Source: Cyclobacteriaceae bacterium (GTDB taxonomy: Bacteria; Bacteroidota; Bacteroidia; Cytophagales; Cyclobacteriaceae). Taken from it: a stretch of 33,789 nucleotides of DNA. The translations under genes were made by a program, and so were the position numbers. Below the pieces are notes generated by a model. That model did not search any database. It was not told the DNA's origin and saw only the letters and a program-made list of their open reading frames with translations. The stretch lies in NCBI GenBank assembly GCA_025350305.1, contig JANXYC010000169.1:1-33789 (forward strand), written 5' to 3'. Positions 18,873 through 26,625 of this stretch are shown one piece after another (positions within the stretch are counted from its first letter, which is position 1; every line of letters begins with the position of its first letter).

Positions 18873-20255
18873 CAGTCCATGCTTTTCGAGTCTCCGGTAC
18901 AGTGAGGAGCGTGTGAGACCCAGTTCAGCGGCAGCCTGTGTGATGTTTCCATTATATTTTTTAAGCACCTTACGAATCAATAGCTTTTCCACTTCGTCCA
19001 GATTGAACTGATCCAGATTTAAGGGTTGTTCATTCTCTTTTCCCAACGTGGAATTAAAATTAAAATCCTCTGGCTGTAGTACCGAGCTGTTGGAAAGAAT
19101 GATGGCACGCTCAATAGCATGCTGCAGTTCACGGATGTTGCCCGGCCACGGATGCTTATTCATCCGGGTCATCGCTCCATCACTGATTTTCGTTACGTTC
19201 TTGGTGTACTTCTCTGCGTAATGCTTCAGGAAATAGTGTGAGAGCAGGGGGATGTCTTCCATCCGGTCGCGGAGGGAAGGTATTTCAATTTCAATTGTGT
19301 TCACACGGTACAACAAGTCCTGGCGAAAGCGATTTTCTTTCACCATATCATAGAGTGGTAGATTGGTTGCGCAGATCAGCCGAATGTCAATGGCTATATC
19401 CTTGTTCGCACCTACCCGGCTTACTTTGCGGTTCTGCAGAACGGTGAGCAGCTTTGCTTGTAAAGGGATGGATAAGTTTCCAATCTCATCCAGGAATAAG
19501 GTTCCGTTGTTGGCAATTTCAAATCGCCCAGGCCGGTCTTCCTTGGCGTCGGTGAATGATCCTTTTTTGTGTCCAAAGAGCTCGCTTTCAAAAAGTGTTT
19601 CAGTGATGGAGCCAAGGTCTACCGATACAAAGGTCTCCTTGCATCTTGCTGAGTGGCGGTGAATCGCCTGTGCTATCAATTCTTTTCCGGTACCGTTTTC
19701 ACCAAGGATGAGTACGTTAGCGTCGGTGTGCGCCACGCGGTCAATGGTTTGGAAAATACGCTGCATCACGGCACTCTGGCCGATAATTTCCTGATAGCGG
19801 TCATTGATGGCCTGGTTGATTTCCTGGTTTTTGATTTTTAATGTATTCACCTCATCACGCGTTTCGCGCAGGCGCATGGAGGAATAAAGCGTGGCAAGCA
19901 GTTTTTCATTCTCCCACGGCTTCAAAACAAAATCTGTTGCGCCGGCTTTAATAGCTTTGACAGCCATCTGGATGTCGCCATACGCAGTGATGAGCACTAC
20001 CACCGCGGAGGGATCGATCTGGAGGATTTTCTCCAGCCAGTAATATCCCTCGCTGCCGCTGCTCAAATCTTTTGTGAAGTTCATGTCGAGCAGGATGACA
20101 TCATAGTCATCGTTATTCATCAACGCCGGGATGGCTTCAGGATTTTTTTCGATATCGACCTGGACGAAGTGACGCTTCAGGTGCATCTTGGCTGCTTTCA
20201 GAAGGTCTTCGTTGTCATCAACGATCAGGATTTTTCCTTGCTTTTGATCAGTCAT
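18870..20255 (-). CDS. Sigma-54-dependent response regulator, NtrC family (REC + AAA+ + Fis HTH)
   Basis: 461 aa; REC (ILIVDDNEDLLKAAK), AAA+ (GENGTGKELIAQAIH), HTH (NGNITQAAAELGLTRSSLYRRLEKHGL). Confidence 0.95.
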   Translation of the reverse strand: MTDQKQGKILIVDDNEDLLKAAKMHLKRHFVQVDIEKNPEAIPALMNNDDYDVILLDMNFTKDLSSGSEGYYWLEKILQIDPSAVVVLITAYGDIQMAVKAIKAGATDFVLKPWENEKLLATLYSSMRLRETRDEVNTLKIKNQEINQAINDRYQEIIGQSAVMQRIFQTIDRVAHTDANVLILGENGTGKELIAQAIHRHSARCKETFVSVDLGSITETLFESELFGHKKGSFTDAKEDRPGRFEIANNGTLFLDEIGNLSIPLQAKLLTVLQNRKVSRVGANKDIAIDIRLICATNLPLYDMVKENRFRQDLLYRVNTIEIEIPSLRDRMEDIPLLSHYFLKHYAEKYTKNVTKISDGAMTRMNKHPWPGNIRELQHAIERAIILSNSSVLQPEDFNFNSTLGKENEQPLNLDQFNLDEVEKLLIRKVLKKYNGNITQAAAELGLTRSSLYRRLEKHGL

Positions 20256-20370
20256 TTATAGTTGTTTTATCGAACGTTTTAGTCCAATTGGGCAAAGTTG
20301 ATACCGCACTCATGAAACCCTTACAGGGCGTTAATTTTCAATTATTTAGTTTTCAAGTTACCAAAATCAC

Positions 20371-20384
20371 GTCCGTAATCGGAC
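20371..20384. promoter_or_regulatory. Candidate response-regulator binding palindrome (UAS) GTCCGTAATCGGAC
   Basis: Perfect 5-bp arms with 4-bp spacer, about 75 bp upstream of the sigma-54-like -24 element, between the divergent regulator and adaptor genes. Confidence 0.5.
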
Positions 20385-20447
20385 ACATACGTTCACCTTT
20401 GAACGAGATATTTAAAGAAAAGATGGCTTTTTATTGTTTTTGGCCGT

Positions 20448-20464
20448 TGGCACGGTAGTTGGCA
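20448..20464 (+). promoter_or_regulatory. Candidate sigma-54 (-24/-12) promoter TGGCACGGTAGTTGGCA
   Basis: Matches TGGCACG-N4-TTGCW except for one extra or substituted G in the -12 element. Confidence 0.65.
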
Positions 20465-20499
20465 ATGGGGAGTTGTCATTTCAGATCAAAAACATTGGG

Positions 20500-21774
20500 A
20501 TGATGGATAACATTACATCGCGAATGGATAAGAAACTTGTAAAAAAGACGTGGACGCTAAAGCGCATTGCAACCTTCGGAGGCATTGGATTATTTGTCAT
20601 TTTCGTTTCCTACCAATTTATTTTTGCTGACCGGCGCTCGAAGCTGAAAATTGAAATGGATAAGATTACCATTTCGGAAGTTAAGCGCGGTGAATTCAAA
20701 GAGTATATACCTCAGACGGGTATTGTAGAACCCAGCCGCCAGGTTTTCCTGGACGCCATTGAAGGAGGAAATATTAAGCGCATTGCTCGCGAAAGCGGAG
20801 CGATGTTGAAGAAGGGTGATGTCATATTGGAGTTGACCAATCTTAACCGGGAGCTTGCGGTTTTACAGCAGGAAGCTCAGTTGGTGGAAAGTATAAACCG
20901 TTCCAGGGATACCCGCTTGCTTATCACCAGAAATGAACTCGATCAACACTCCGCATTGGCACAAATAGATAATCAATTAGCTATTTTCGAGCCTCAGTAC
21001 CGACGCCAAAAGCAACTGTTGGAAAAGAAACTTATTGCAAGACAAGATTTTGAGCGGACAGAAGCGGATTACAAATACAACCTTTCTCGCAGGAAATTCA
21101 CATACGATGTTTATAGGAAAGATTCCATTAACCGTCTTCAACAGCTCCATGACGTGGATGTTTCTGAAAGACGGATGGCCATTAACCTGGAGGGAATCGG
21201 CAAGATTCTGGATAACCTTATACTTCGTGCACCCATCGATGGACAACTTTCAACGCCACACTGGGAAGTTGGCCAGGCCGTTGCCACTGGTCAACGCTTA
21301 GGTCAGGTGGACATCGTGGGTAGTTATAAAGTGCGGGTACCCATCGATGAGTTGTACTTGCCCCGGATCTCTCAGGGGTTGCATGCTACTACCGATTTTG
21401 CGGGAAAAACATATAGTCTCAAAATCACGTATGTATATCCAAACATCACGGCCGGTAGATTTGAAGTAGATATGGATTTTGATGGCGAAACACCACAAGG
21501 TATTCGCCGTGGCCAGTCGCTTCGCTTACGCATCGAATTGGGCCAATCTTCCGAGGAGTTACTGTTGCCCATGGGTGGGTTCTATAAGGATACAGGTGGC
21601 AACTGGGTCTTTATTCTGGATGGTGAAAAACGCGCCGTGCGCCGGGATATTAAGCTGGGCCGCAAGATGGGAAGCGAGTACTTTGAAGTGCTGGAAGGCC
21701 TGAAGCCAGGTGATAAAGTAATTACTTCCTCGTACGAGAATTTTGGGAACAATGAAGTTTTAATCCTGAATTAA
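20500..21774 (+). CDS. HlyD/MacA-type periplasmic adaptor of ABC exporter
   Basis: One TM, barrel-sandwich/coiled-coil pattern (GIVEPSRQVFLDAIEGGNIKRIARESGAMLKKGDVILELTN; ILRAPIDGQLS); ORF track start 20434 overlaps the promoter, so ATG 20500 or 20503 is preferred. Confidence 0.9.
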   Translation: MMDNITSRMDKKLVKKTWTLKRIATFGGIGLFVIFVSYQFIFADRRSKLKIEMDKITISEVKRGEFKEYIPQTGIVEPSRQVFLDAIEGGNIKRIARESGAMLKKGDVILELTNLNRELAVLQQEAQLVESINRSRDTRLLITRNELDQHSALAQIDNQLAIFEPQYRRQKQLLEKKLIARQDFERTEADYKYNLSRRKFTYDVYRKDSINRLQQLHDVDVSERRMAINLEGIGKILDNLILRAPIDGQLSTPHWEVGQAVATGQRLGQVDIVGSYKVRVPIDELYLPRISQGLHATTDFAGKTYSLKITYVYPNITAGRFEVDMDFDGETPQGIRRGQSLRLRIELGQSSEELLLPMGGFYKDTGGNWVFILDGEKRAVRRDIKLGRKMGSEYFEVLEGLKPGDKVITSSYENFGNNEVLILN

Positions 21775-21834
21775 TGCAACTATTTGATATTGAAAGCGTC
21801 TAATGCTCTGTAACTATTTGAAATTAAGTAAGTA

Positions 21835-22012
21835 TTAATCCTACTTCTATGTCAAGGCCATTATTATATAATCATTCTAATTACGCTTCACGAGGCTACA
21901 AGCTGCAGTCGTCAAGCCTCATGCTATTTTCACATACAAACAGCTTGAAGCCTGTAGTCTTACTGAATTGGGGTGGAATTTGAACCATATTCTCATACTG
22001 AAGTAGGATTAA
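21835..22012. repeat. 178-bp element bounded by 13-bp inverted repeats (MITE-like or structured)
   Basis: TTAATCCTACTTC at 21835-21847 and GAAGTAGGATTAA at 22000-22012; nested inverted pairs inside (GAGGCT/AGCCTC; CTACAAGCTG/CAGCTT..GTAG). Confidence 0.6.
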
Positions 22013-22023
22013 ATAAAACTTTA

Positions 22024-22062
22024 TAACCCTCTACCCTCTAACCTCTAACCTCTAACCTTAAC
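22024..22062. repeat. 7-bp periodic array (TAACCTC units) upstream of ABC ATPase
   Basis: taaccctc-taccctc-taacctc-taacctc-taacctt, ending 10 bp before the ATG at 22073. Confidence 0.75.
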
Positions 22063-22072
22063 GCTATTACAT

Positions 22073-22762
22073 ATGATTCTCCTAAAAAACCTTGAAAAAA
22101 TTTACACGACAGAAGAAGTAGAGACCACCGCCCTCAATAGCATCAACCTTGAGATCAAGGATGGCGAATTTGTGGCGATCATGGGCCCTTCAGGATGCGG
22201 TAAATCCACATTGCTCAACATCCTCGGTTTGCTCGACAATCCCTCGAATGGGGAATACCATTTTGGCGATCATGAAGTTGCAAAATACAGCGAACGTCAG
22301 CGTGCACAGTTGCGCAAAGGCTCTATCGGTTTTGTATTTCAGAGCTTTAATTTGATCGATGAGCTTACAGTGTTTGAAAATGTTGAACTTCCGTTGTTGT
22401 ACATGAAAGTACCTGCCGGCGAACGAAAACAGCGCGTGGAAGCAGTGCTGGAGCGCATGAACATCATGCATCGCAGAAACCACTTCCCACAGCAACTTTC
22501 CGGTGGTCAGCAGCAACGTGTTGCGATCTCACGGGCCATTGTTGCGAAACCAAAAGTAATCCTTGCCGATGAACCTACTGGTAACCTGGATTCAGCCAAT
22601 GGTGAAGAAGTAATGAAGCTGCTTTCGCAATTAAACGAGGAAGGGACAACCATTGTGATGGTAACACACTCACCATACGATGCCAACTACGCCCACCGCA
22701 TCATCAACCTTTTTGACGGTAAAGTGGTCACTGAAAATATTAAGGAGCATTTCCACGTATAA
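22073..22762 (+). CDS. ABC transporter ATP-binding protein (MacB/LolD type)
   Basis: 229 aa; Walker [10 protein letters not shown], signature [14 protein letters not shown], Walker [14 protein letters not shown]. Confidence 0.96.
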   Translation: MILLKNLEKIYTTEEVETTALNSINLEIKDGEFVAIMGPSGCGKSTLLNILGLLDNPSNGEYHFGDHEVAKYSERQRAQLRKGSIGFVFQSFNLIDELTVFENVELPLLYMKVPAGERKQRVEAVLERMNIMHRRNHFPQQLSGGQQQRVAISRAIVAKPKVILADEPTGNLDSANGEEVMKLLSQLNEEGTTIVMVTHSPYDANYAHRIINLFDGKVVTENIKEHFHV

Positions 22763-22774
22763 GTGGAATGTCAG

Positions 22775-22821
22775 CCTTCGACAGGATCAGTCGGACAAGC
22801 TTAGGCTGAGCCTGTCGAAGG
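22775..22821. repeat. Inverted repeat CCTTCGACAGG...CCTGTCGAAGG after the ATPase gene
   Basis: Perfect 11-bp arms; resembles dispersed CCTTCGACAGGCTCAG-type repeats. Confidence 0.75.
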
Positions 22822-23110
22822 TAGGTTAGGATGAGACCCACGCTGATGCAGTATCGGTGTGGGTTTTGTTTTGGGCCTCACGCCTCACTCTAATCCCTCT
22901 ATCAAGAGGAGCTGGAAAAGTTATCTCCCCCCATTTAAAATCTCCCTCGCCGGAAGAGAGGGCTGGGGCCGTACACTCACTGTTCATCTTTGAACACAAT
23001 TTTTTCATAATCAGCTTAATTTCTCACCATCCTCATTGGCATTATTCTTGACAATATCGTTGCCGCATGCAACCCATGTAACATTCTTCAGGTCTAATCG
23101 TCATCACCCA

Positions 23111-23154
23111 AATCCTATAATCCTATCCTCTAATCCTCTACTCCTTTAATCCTA
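23111..23154. repeat. ~8-bp periodic array (AATCCTAT / TCTAATCC units) upstream of ABC permease
   Basis: TCC words spaced mostly 8 bp apart, ending a few bases before the ATG at 23159. Confidence 0.6.
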
Positions 23155-23158
23155 GTCC

Positions 23159-25564
23159 ATGATCAAGAATTACCTGCTCATCACCTTTCGGAGTCTGATG
23201 AAGAACAAACTTTTCATTTTCATCAATGTATTTGGGATGGGCATTGCTGTCGCCTGCTGTATTGTTGCCTATTTGAATTGGCAATTCAGCAATCAGTGGG
23301 ACTATAGCCAGACGAAAGCAGATAAGGTCTACCGGGTTCAGTTTGTAAGAGATTTCCAGAGTAAGCGCGAACGCAACGGGATGGCTCCAATGCCGCTGGC
23401 CAGTTATATCAGACATAACTTTAAAGATGTAGGCGCAACTGTGCGGTACATGTCTTCATATTGCGATATACGTATCGGGGACGAAGTATTTGGCACCGGG
23501 ATGGTCTTTGCCGACTCGGCATTTTTCGATTTGTTTACTTATGAACTAAAGTACGGATCGATTGGTGACTTCCATAACAAAGGGAAAGTATTCATCAGCG
23601 ATGAAGTTGCCAGAAAATACTTTAACAGCGAGGACGTCGTGGGTCGCTTCATCACACAAATTGTTTTGGGAAAAGATGGAATCAGGAGGCCAAAAGAATT
23701 TGAAGTGGGCGGGGTGTTTAAGCAATTGCCACACAACTCAAGTTTCAGATTCGATATCATCACAATGTTTGACAATTTCTGGGACATTAACATCGATCCC
23801 GATTTGTCGGAGACCAGTTGGAAGAAATGGGCGCACGTCCTCTTTTTGAAGATAGACGACCCGACACGCGTCGCGGACGTCACCCGGCAGTTGCAGGAAT
23901 ATATAGAACCTCAAAACAAAGTAAGGGAAGACTTTAAGATCACGTCGTACTATCTGGAAAACTTTTCTGGCATGATGAAGCGCAACCGAGTCAATCCTCG
24001 GGTTGACAGCGATTATCTCAATGGTGGAATTCCAGATGAAGCGGTGACAGTGCCTTCTGTGCTGGCTGCCATGCTTTTGTTGCTGGCGTGTTTCAACTTT
24101 ACCAATACCTCCATTGCCATTTCCTGCCGCAGGTTGAAAGAGATTGGCATAAGAAAAGTGATGGGTGGGATGCGGTCGCAGCTGATTGCGCAGTTTCTGG
24201 GGGAAAACCTGGTGCTATGCCTCCTTGGACTGATTGCTGGTTTATTTTTGGCGGAGTTACTGGTTCCTGCCTATGATGCCCTGTGGACGTGGCTTGATTT
24301 GAATTTGAGCTACACTGAAGACGTCGGCTTTCTACTATTTATTTTTGGATTGCTATTTGTAACGGCGATCATAGCAGGTTCGTATCCCTCATTTTACATC
24401 ACATCGTTTGAGCCCGTCAGTATTTTGAAGGGTAAGGCGAAATTCGGTGGCACCAATTGGTTTACCCGGTTTTTGCTGGGTGGTCAATTTGTTATTTCGC
24501 TAATGGTGATCATCATGGCATTTGCGTTTTATCAAAACGGCCAATACCAGAAGGACTATGACCTGGGGTTTGCCACGCATGGTGTCATTTCTACCTGGGT
24601 GAACAATGAAGGTGGGTTCAACACGTATCGTGATGCGCTTGCGTCGAATACTGACATTGAGGTGATCGCCGGAACGAAGCATCATGTTGCCAATGGATGG
24701 TACAATGATCCGATAAAATTTGAATCGCTCGAGCGTGAAGTGGACATTATGGATGTGGGCGATAATTATTTTGAAGCGATGGATATGACCTTGGTGGCGG
24801 GCAGAAAATTCCAGAAAGATTCTGAAACCGACCGGAAAGAATCGGTGATTGTAACTGAAGAATTGGTAAAGCAATTTGGTTGGACAGATAACCCCATTGG
24901 GAAGCGGTTGGTTTGGATGGACACAGTCCAATTATTCGTTGTAGGTGTGGTCAAGAATGTCTATGCCAGGGCCTTGTGGCAGCCGATCCAGCCACTCATG
25001 GTTCGATACACCTCCCCCGATAAATATCAGCAGCTCGTGGTGAAAATGGACCCTAAAAAAATCGCAGGCGTAAATGAGTTTATGGAGAAGAAGTGGAAAG
25101 AAGTTTTTCCCAATACCCAATACAACGGTCAGATGATTGATCAGGAGCTTCAGGAGACCAATGACATTAACAAGAACGTAGTCATTATGTTTGGCTTCCT
25201 TGGATTTTTTGCAGCACTGATGACCGGAATAGGCTTGTTTACACTCGTATCACTCAACATTGTTAAGAAGATGAAGGAAATCGGGGTGCGGAAAGTACTG
25301 GGTGCCTCCATCGCAAATATTGCCGGCGTCATTAATTTTGAGTTCATGATAAATCTCGGTATCGCCACAGCCGTTGGAGGGACGCTTGGATATATGGCCG
25401 CCAATTGGTTGATGAAGTCGATCTGGGCATATTATTTAAAAATGGGACTAATCAGCCTTGCCCTTTCGGTGATAGCGATGGTGATGATTGCCATTCTATC
25501 GGTTGGCTACAAGACCTTGAGTACAGCCTCGTTGAACCCGACAAAGACATTACGGGATGAGTAA
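23159..25564 (+). CDS. ABC transporter permease (MacB/FtsX family)
   Basis: 801 aa; MIKNYLLITFRSLMKNKLFIFINVFG, duplicated FtsX-like domains with KEIGIRKVMGG and KEIGVRKVLGAS. Confidence 0.95.
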   Translation: MIKNYLLITFRSLMKNKLFIFINVFGMGIAVACCIVAYLNWQFSNQWDYSQTKADKVYRVQFVRDFQSKRERNGMAPMPLASYIRHNFKDVGATVRYMSSYCDIRIGDEVFGTGMVFADSAFFDLFTYELKYGSIGDFHNKGKVFISDEVARKYFNSEDVVGRFITQIVLGKDGIRRPKEFEVGGVFKQLPHNSSFRFDIITMFDNFWDINIDPDLSETSWKKWAHVLFLKIDDPTRVADVTRQLQEYIEPQNKVREDFKITSYYLENFSGMMKRNRVNPRVDSDYLNGGIPDEAVTVPSVLAAMLLLLACFNFTNTSIAISCRRLKEIGIRKVMGGMRSQLIAQFLGENLVLCLLGLIAGLFLAELLVPAYDALWTWLDLNLSYTEDVGFLLFIFGLLFVTAIIAGSYPSFYITSFEPVSILKGKAKFGGTNWFTRFLLGGQFVISLMVIIMAFAFYQNGQYQKDYDLGFATHGVISTWVNNEGGFNTYRDALASNTDIEVIAGTKHHVANGWYNDPIKFESLEREVDIMDVGDNYFEAMDMTLVAGRKFQKDSETDRKESVIVTEELVKQFGWTDNPIGKRLVWMDTVQLFVVGVVKNVYARALWQPIQPLMVRYTSPDKYQQLVVKMDPKKIAGVNEFMEKKWKEVFPNTQYNGQMIDQELQETNDINKNVVIMFGFLGFFAALMTGIGLFTLVSLNIVKKMKEIGVRKVLGASIANIAGVINFEFMINLGIATAVGGTLGYMAANWLMKSIWAYYLKMGLISLALSVIAMVMIAILSVGYKTLSTASLNPTKTLRDE

Positions 25565-25605
25565 ATAATCTTAATACAAATTCTTCTCAGCGATTAATAA
25601 TCCCG

Positions 25606-26119
25606 ATGATTAAAAATTACTTCAAAATTGCCGTTCGGAATATTCTGAAACACAAATGGCATCACACCTCAACATTTGAAAATTATCGGGGTGGTCAAGG
25701 ATTTCAACTTCGAGACCCTGAAAGCAAAAGTGCGACCGGTGGTGATTCGCCTAACGGATAAATCACGGCAGTTGATGGTACGTTATGAAGGAGACCCGCG
25801 TAAAATTATTTTATCAGTTGAACAGCGTACCAAAGAAATCGGTGTTCGAAAAGCGCTGGGAGCGTCGGTGTATAGCCTGACCATTTTACTATCAAAAGAG
25901 TTTACGCGCTTGGTTCTTATTGCCATTATTCCTGCTGTGGCCGTGGGCTGGTATGTAGCCGATTGGTGGCTCGGCGATTTTATGTACCGAATTGAGTTGA
26001 ATCCACTTTTGTTTGTGGGGAGCGCGTTTGGTGCTATTGTAATTGCTTGGGCTACAGTTTCTTACCAATCGGAGAAGGCGGCCTCCTCAAATCCTGTTAG
26101 TTCATTGCGATACGAATAA
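25606..26119 (+). pseudogene. Remnant of a second MacB/FtsX permease, internally deleted and frameshifted
   Basis: N-terminal MIKNYFKIAVRNILKHKW joins, in another frame, the C-terminal KIIGVVKDFNFETLKAKVRPV...; GDPRKIILSV then abuts EQRTKEIGVRKALGAS. Confidence 0.85.
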
Positions 26120-26138
26120 GGAGACTGTCGAACATGAG

Positions 26139-26195
26139 TTATCCACAATCGAGCGGCGAAAGCGCTGTCAGTCAGCACTTTCTTTATGTGGATAA
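26139..26195. promoter_or_regulatory. Pair of inverted perfect DnaA boxes
   Basis: TTATCCACA at 26139-26147 and TGTGGATAA at 26187-26195, intergenic. Confidence 0.55.
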
Positions 26196-26272
26196 GATGT
26201 GCATTTCTTGCCATAATCCTCAATTAATAATTCCATAACCCATAGTAACTTTGGTGAGCAAAAATGCATTTT

Positions 26273-26500
26273 ATGGAAAACAAAAAAGTGTCTAAAAAAG
26301 CCTTGCGCAGCCTTTTGAAAGATTCCCTTCAACAGTCGATTGGTCATCTGGAGTTACCCAAGCCAAACAAAAAGGTGAAGAAAATCATTAGCCGCAGCAC
26401 CCGGAAAATGGCGATCGAATTCTCTTATCTTTTAAAGAAGGAGTTTAAGAGAAGCAAACCAAAGAAAGCAAAAAGAGAAACTGCCGCACAGGCAGCATAA
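26273..26500 (+). CDS. Small Lys/Arg-rich hypothetical protein
   Basis: 75 aa MENKKVSKKALRSLLKDSLQQSIGHLELPKPNKKVKKIISRSTRKMAIEFSYLLKKEFKRSKPKKAKRETAAQAA; ORF track start 26264 also possible. Confidence 0.65.
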   Translation: MENKKVSKKALRSLLKDSLQQSIGHLELPKPNKKVKKIISRSTRKMAIEFSYLLKKEFKRSKPKKAKRETAAQAA

Positions 26501-26553
26501 AATTATAGTGTATTGTATGTTTTGAGAATGGCTTTTGTACCATTCATCAAAAT

Positions 26554-26584
26554 ACTACGACCTTCTGTTAAGCCGTAGTTTTTT
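26554..26584 (+). terminator. Putative intrinsic terminator
   Basis: ACTACG-(14 nt)-CGTAGT followed by a T run. Confidence 0.5.
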
Positions 26585-26625
26585 AAGTAAGTTCAGGAGC
26601 ATTAACTTTCTCATAAATTAGCGTT

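Noticed and set aside
21835-22012. Insertion sequence
   Set aside because: Inverted termini are present but there is no transposase ORF and no clear target-site duplication.
22024-22062. Telomere-like repeat suggesting a linear replicon end
   Set aside because: Only five units, internal to an operon, and similar short periodic arrays occur at four other loci.
24500-24931. 143-aa minus-strand ORF
   Set aside because: Antisense to the intact ABC permease; no recognisable domain.
26126-26272. Calling this region oriC outright
   Set aside because: Only two DnaA boxes and no GC-skew or gene-order support available from this window; kept as a candidate only.
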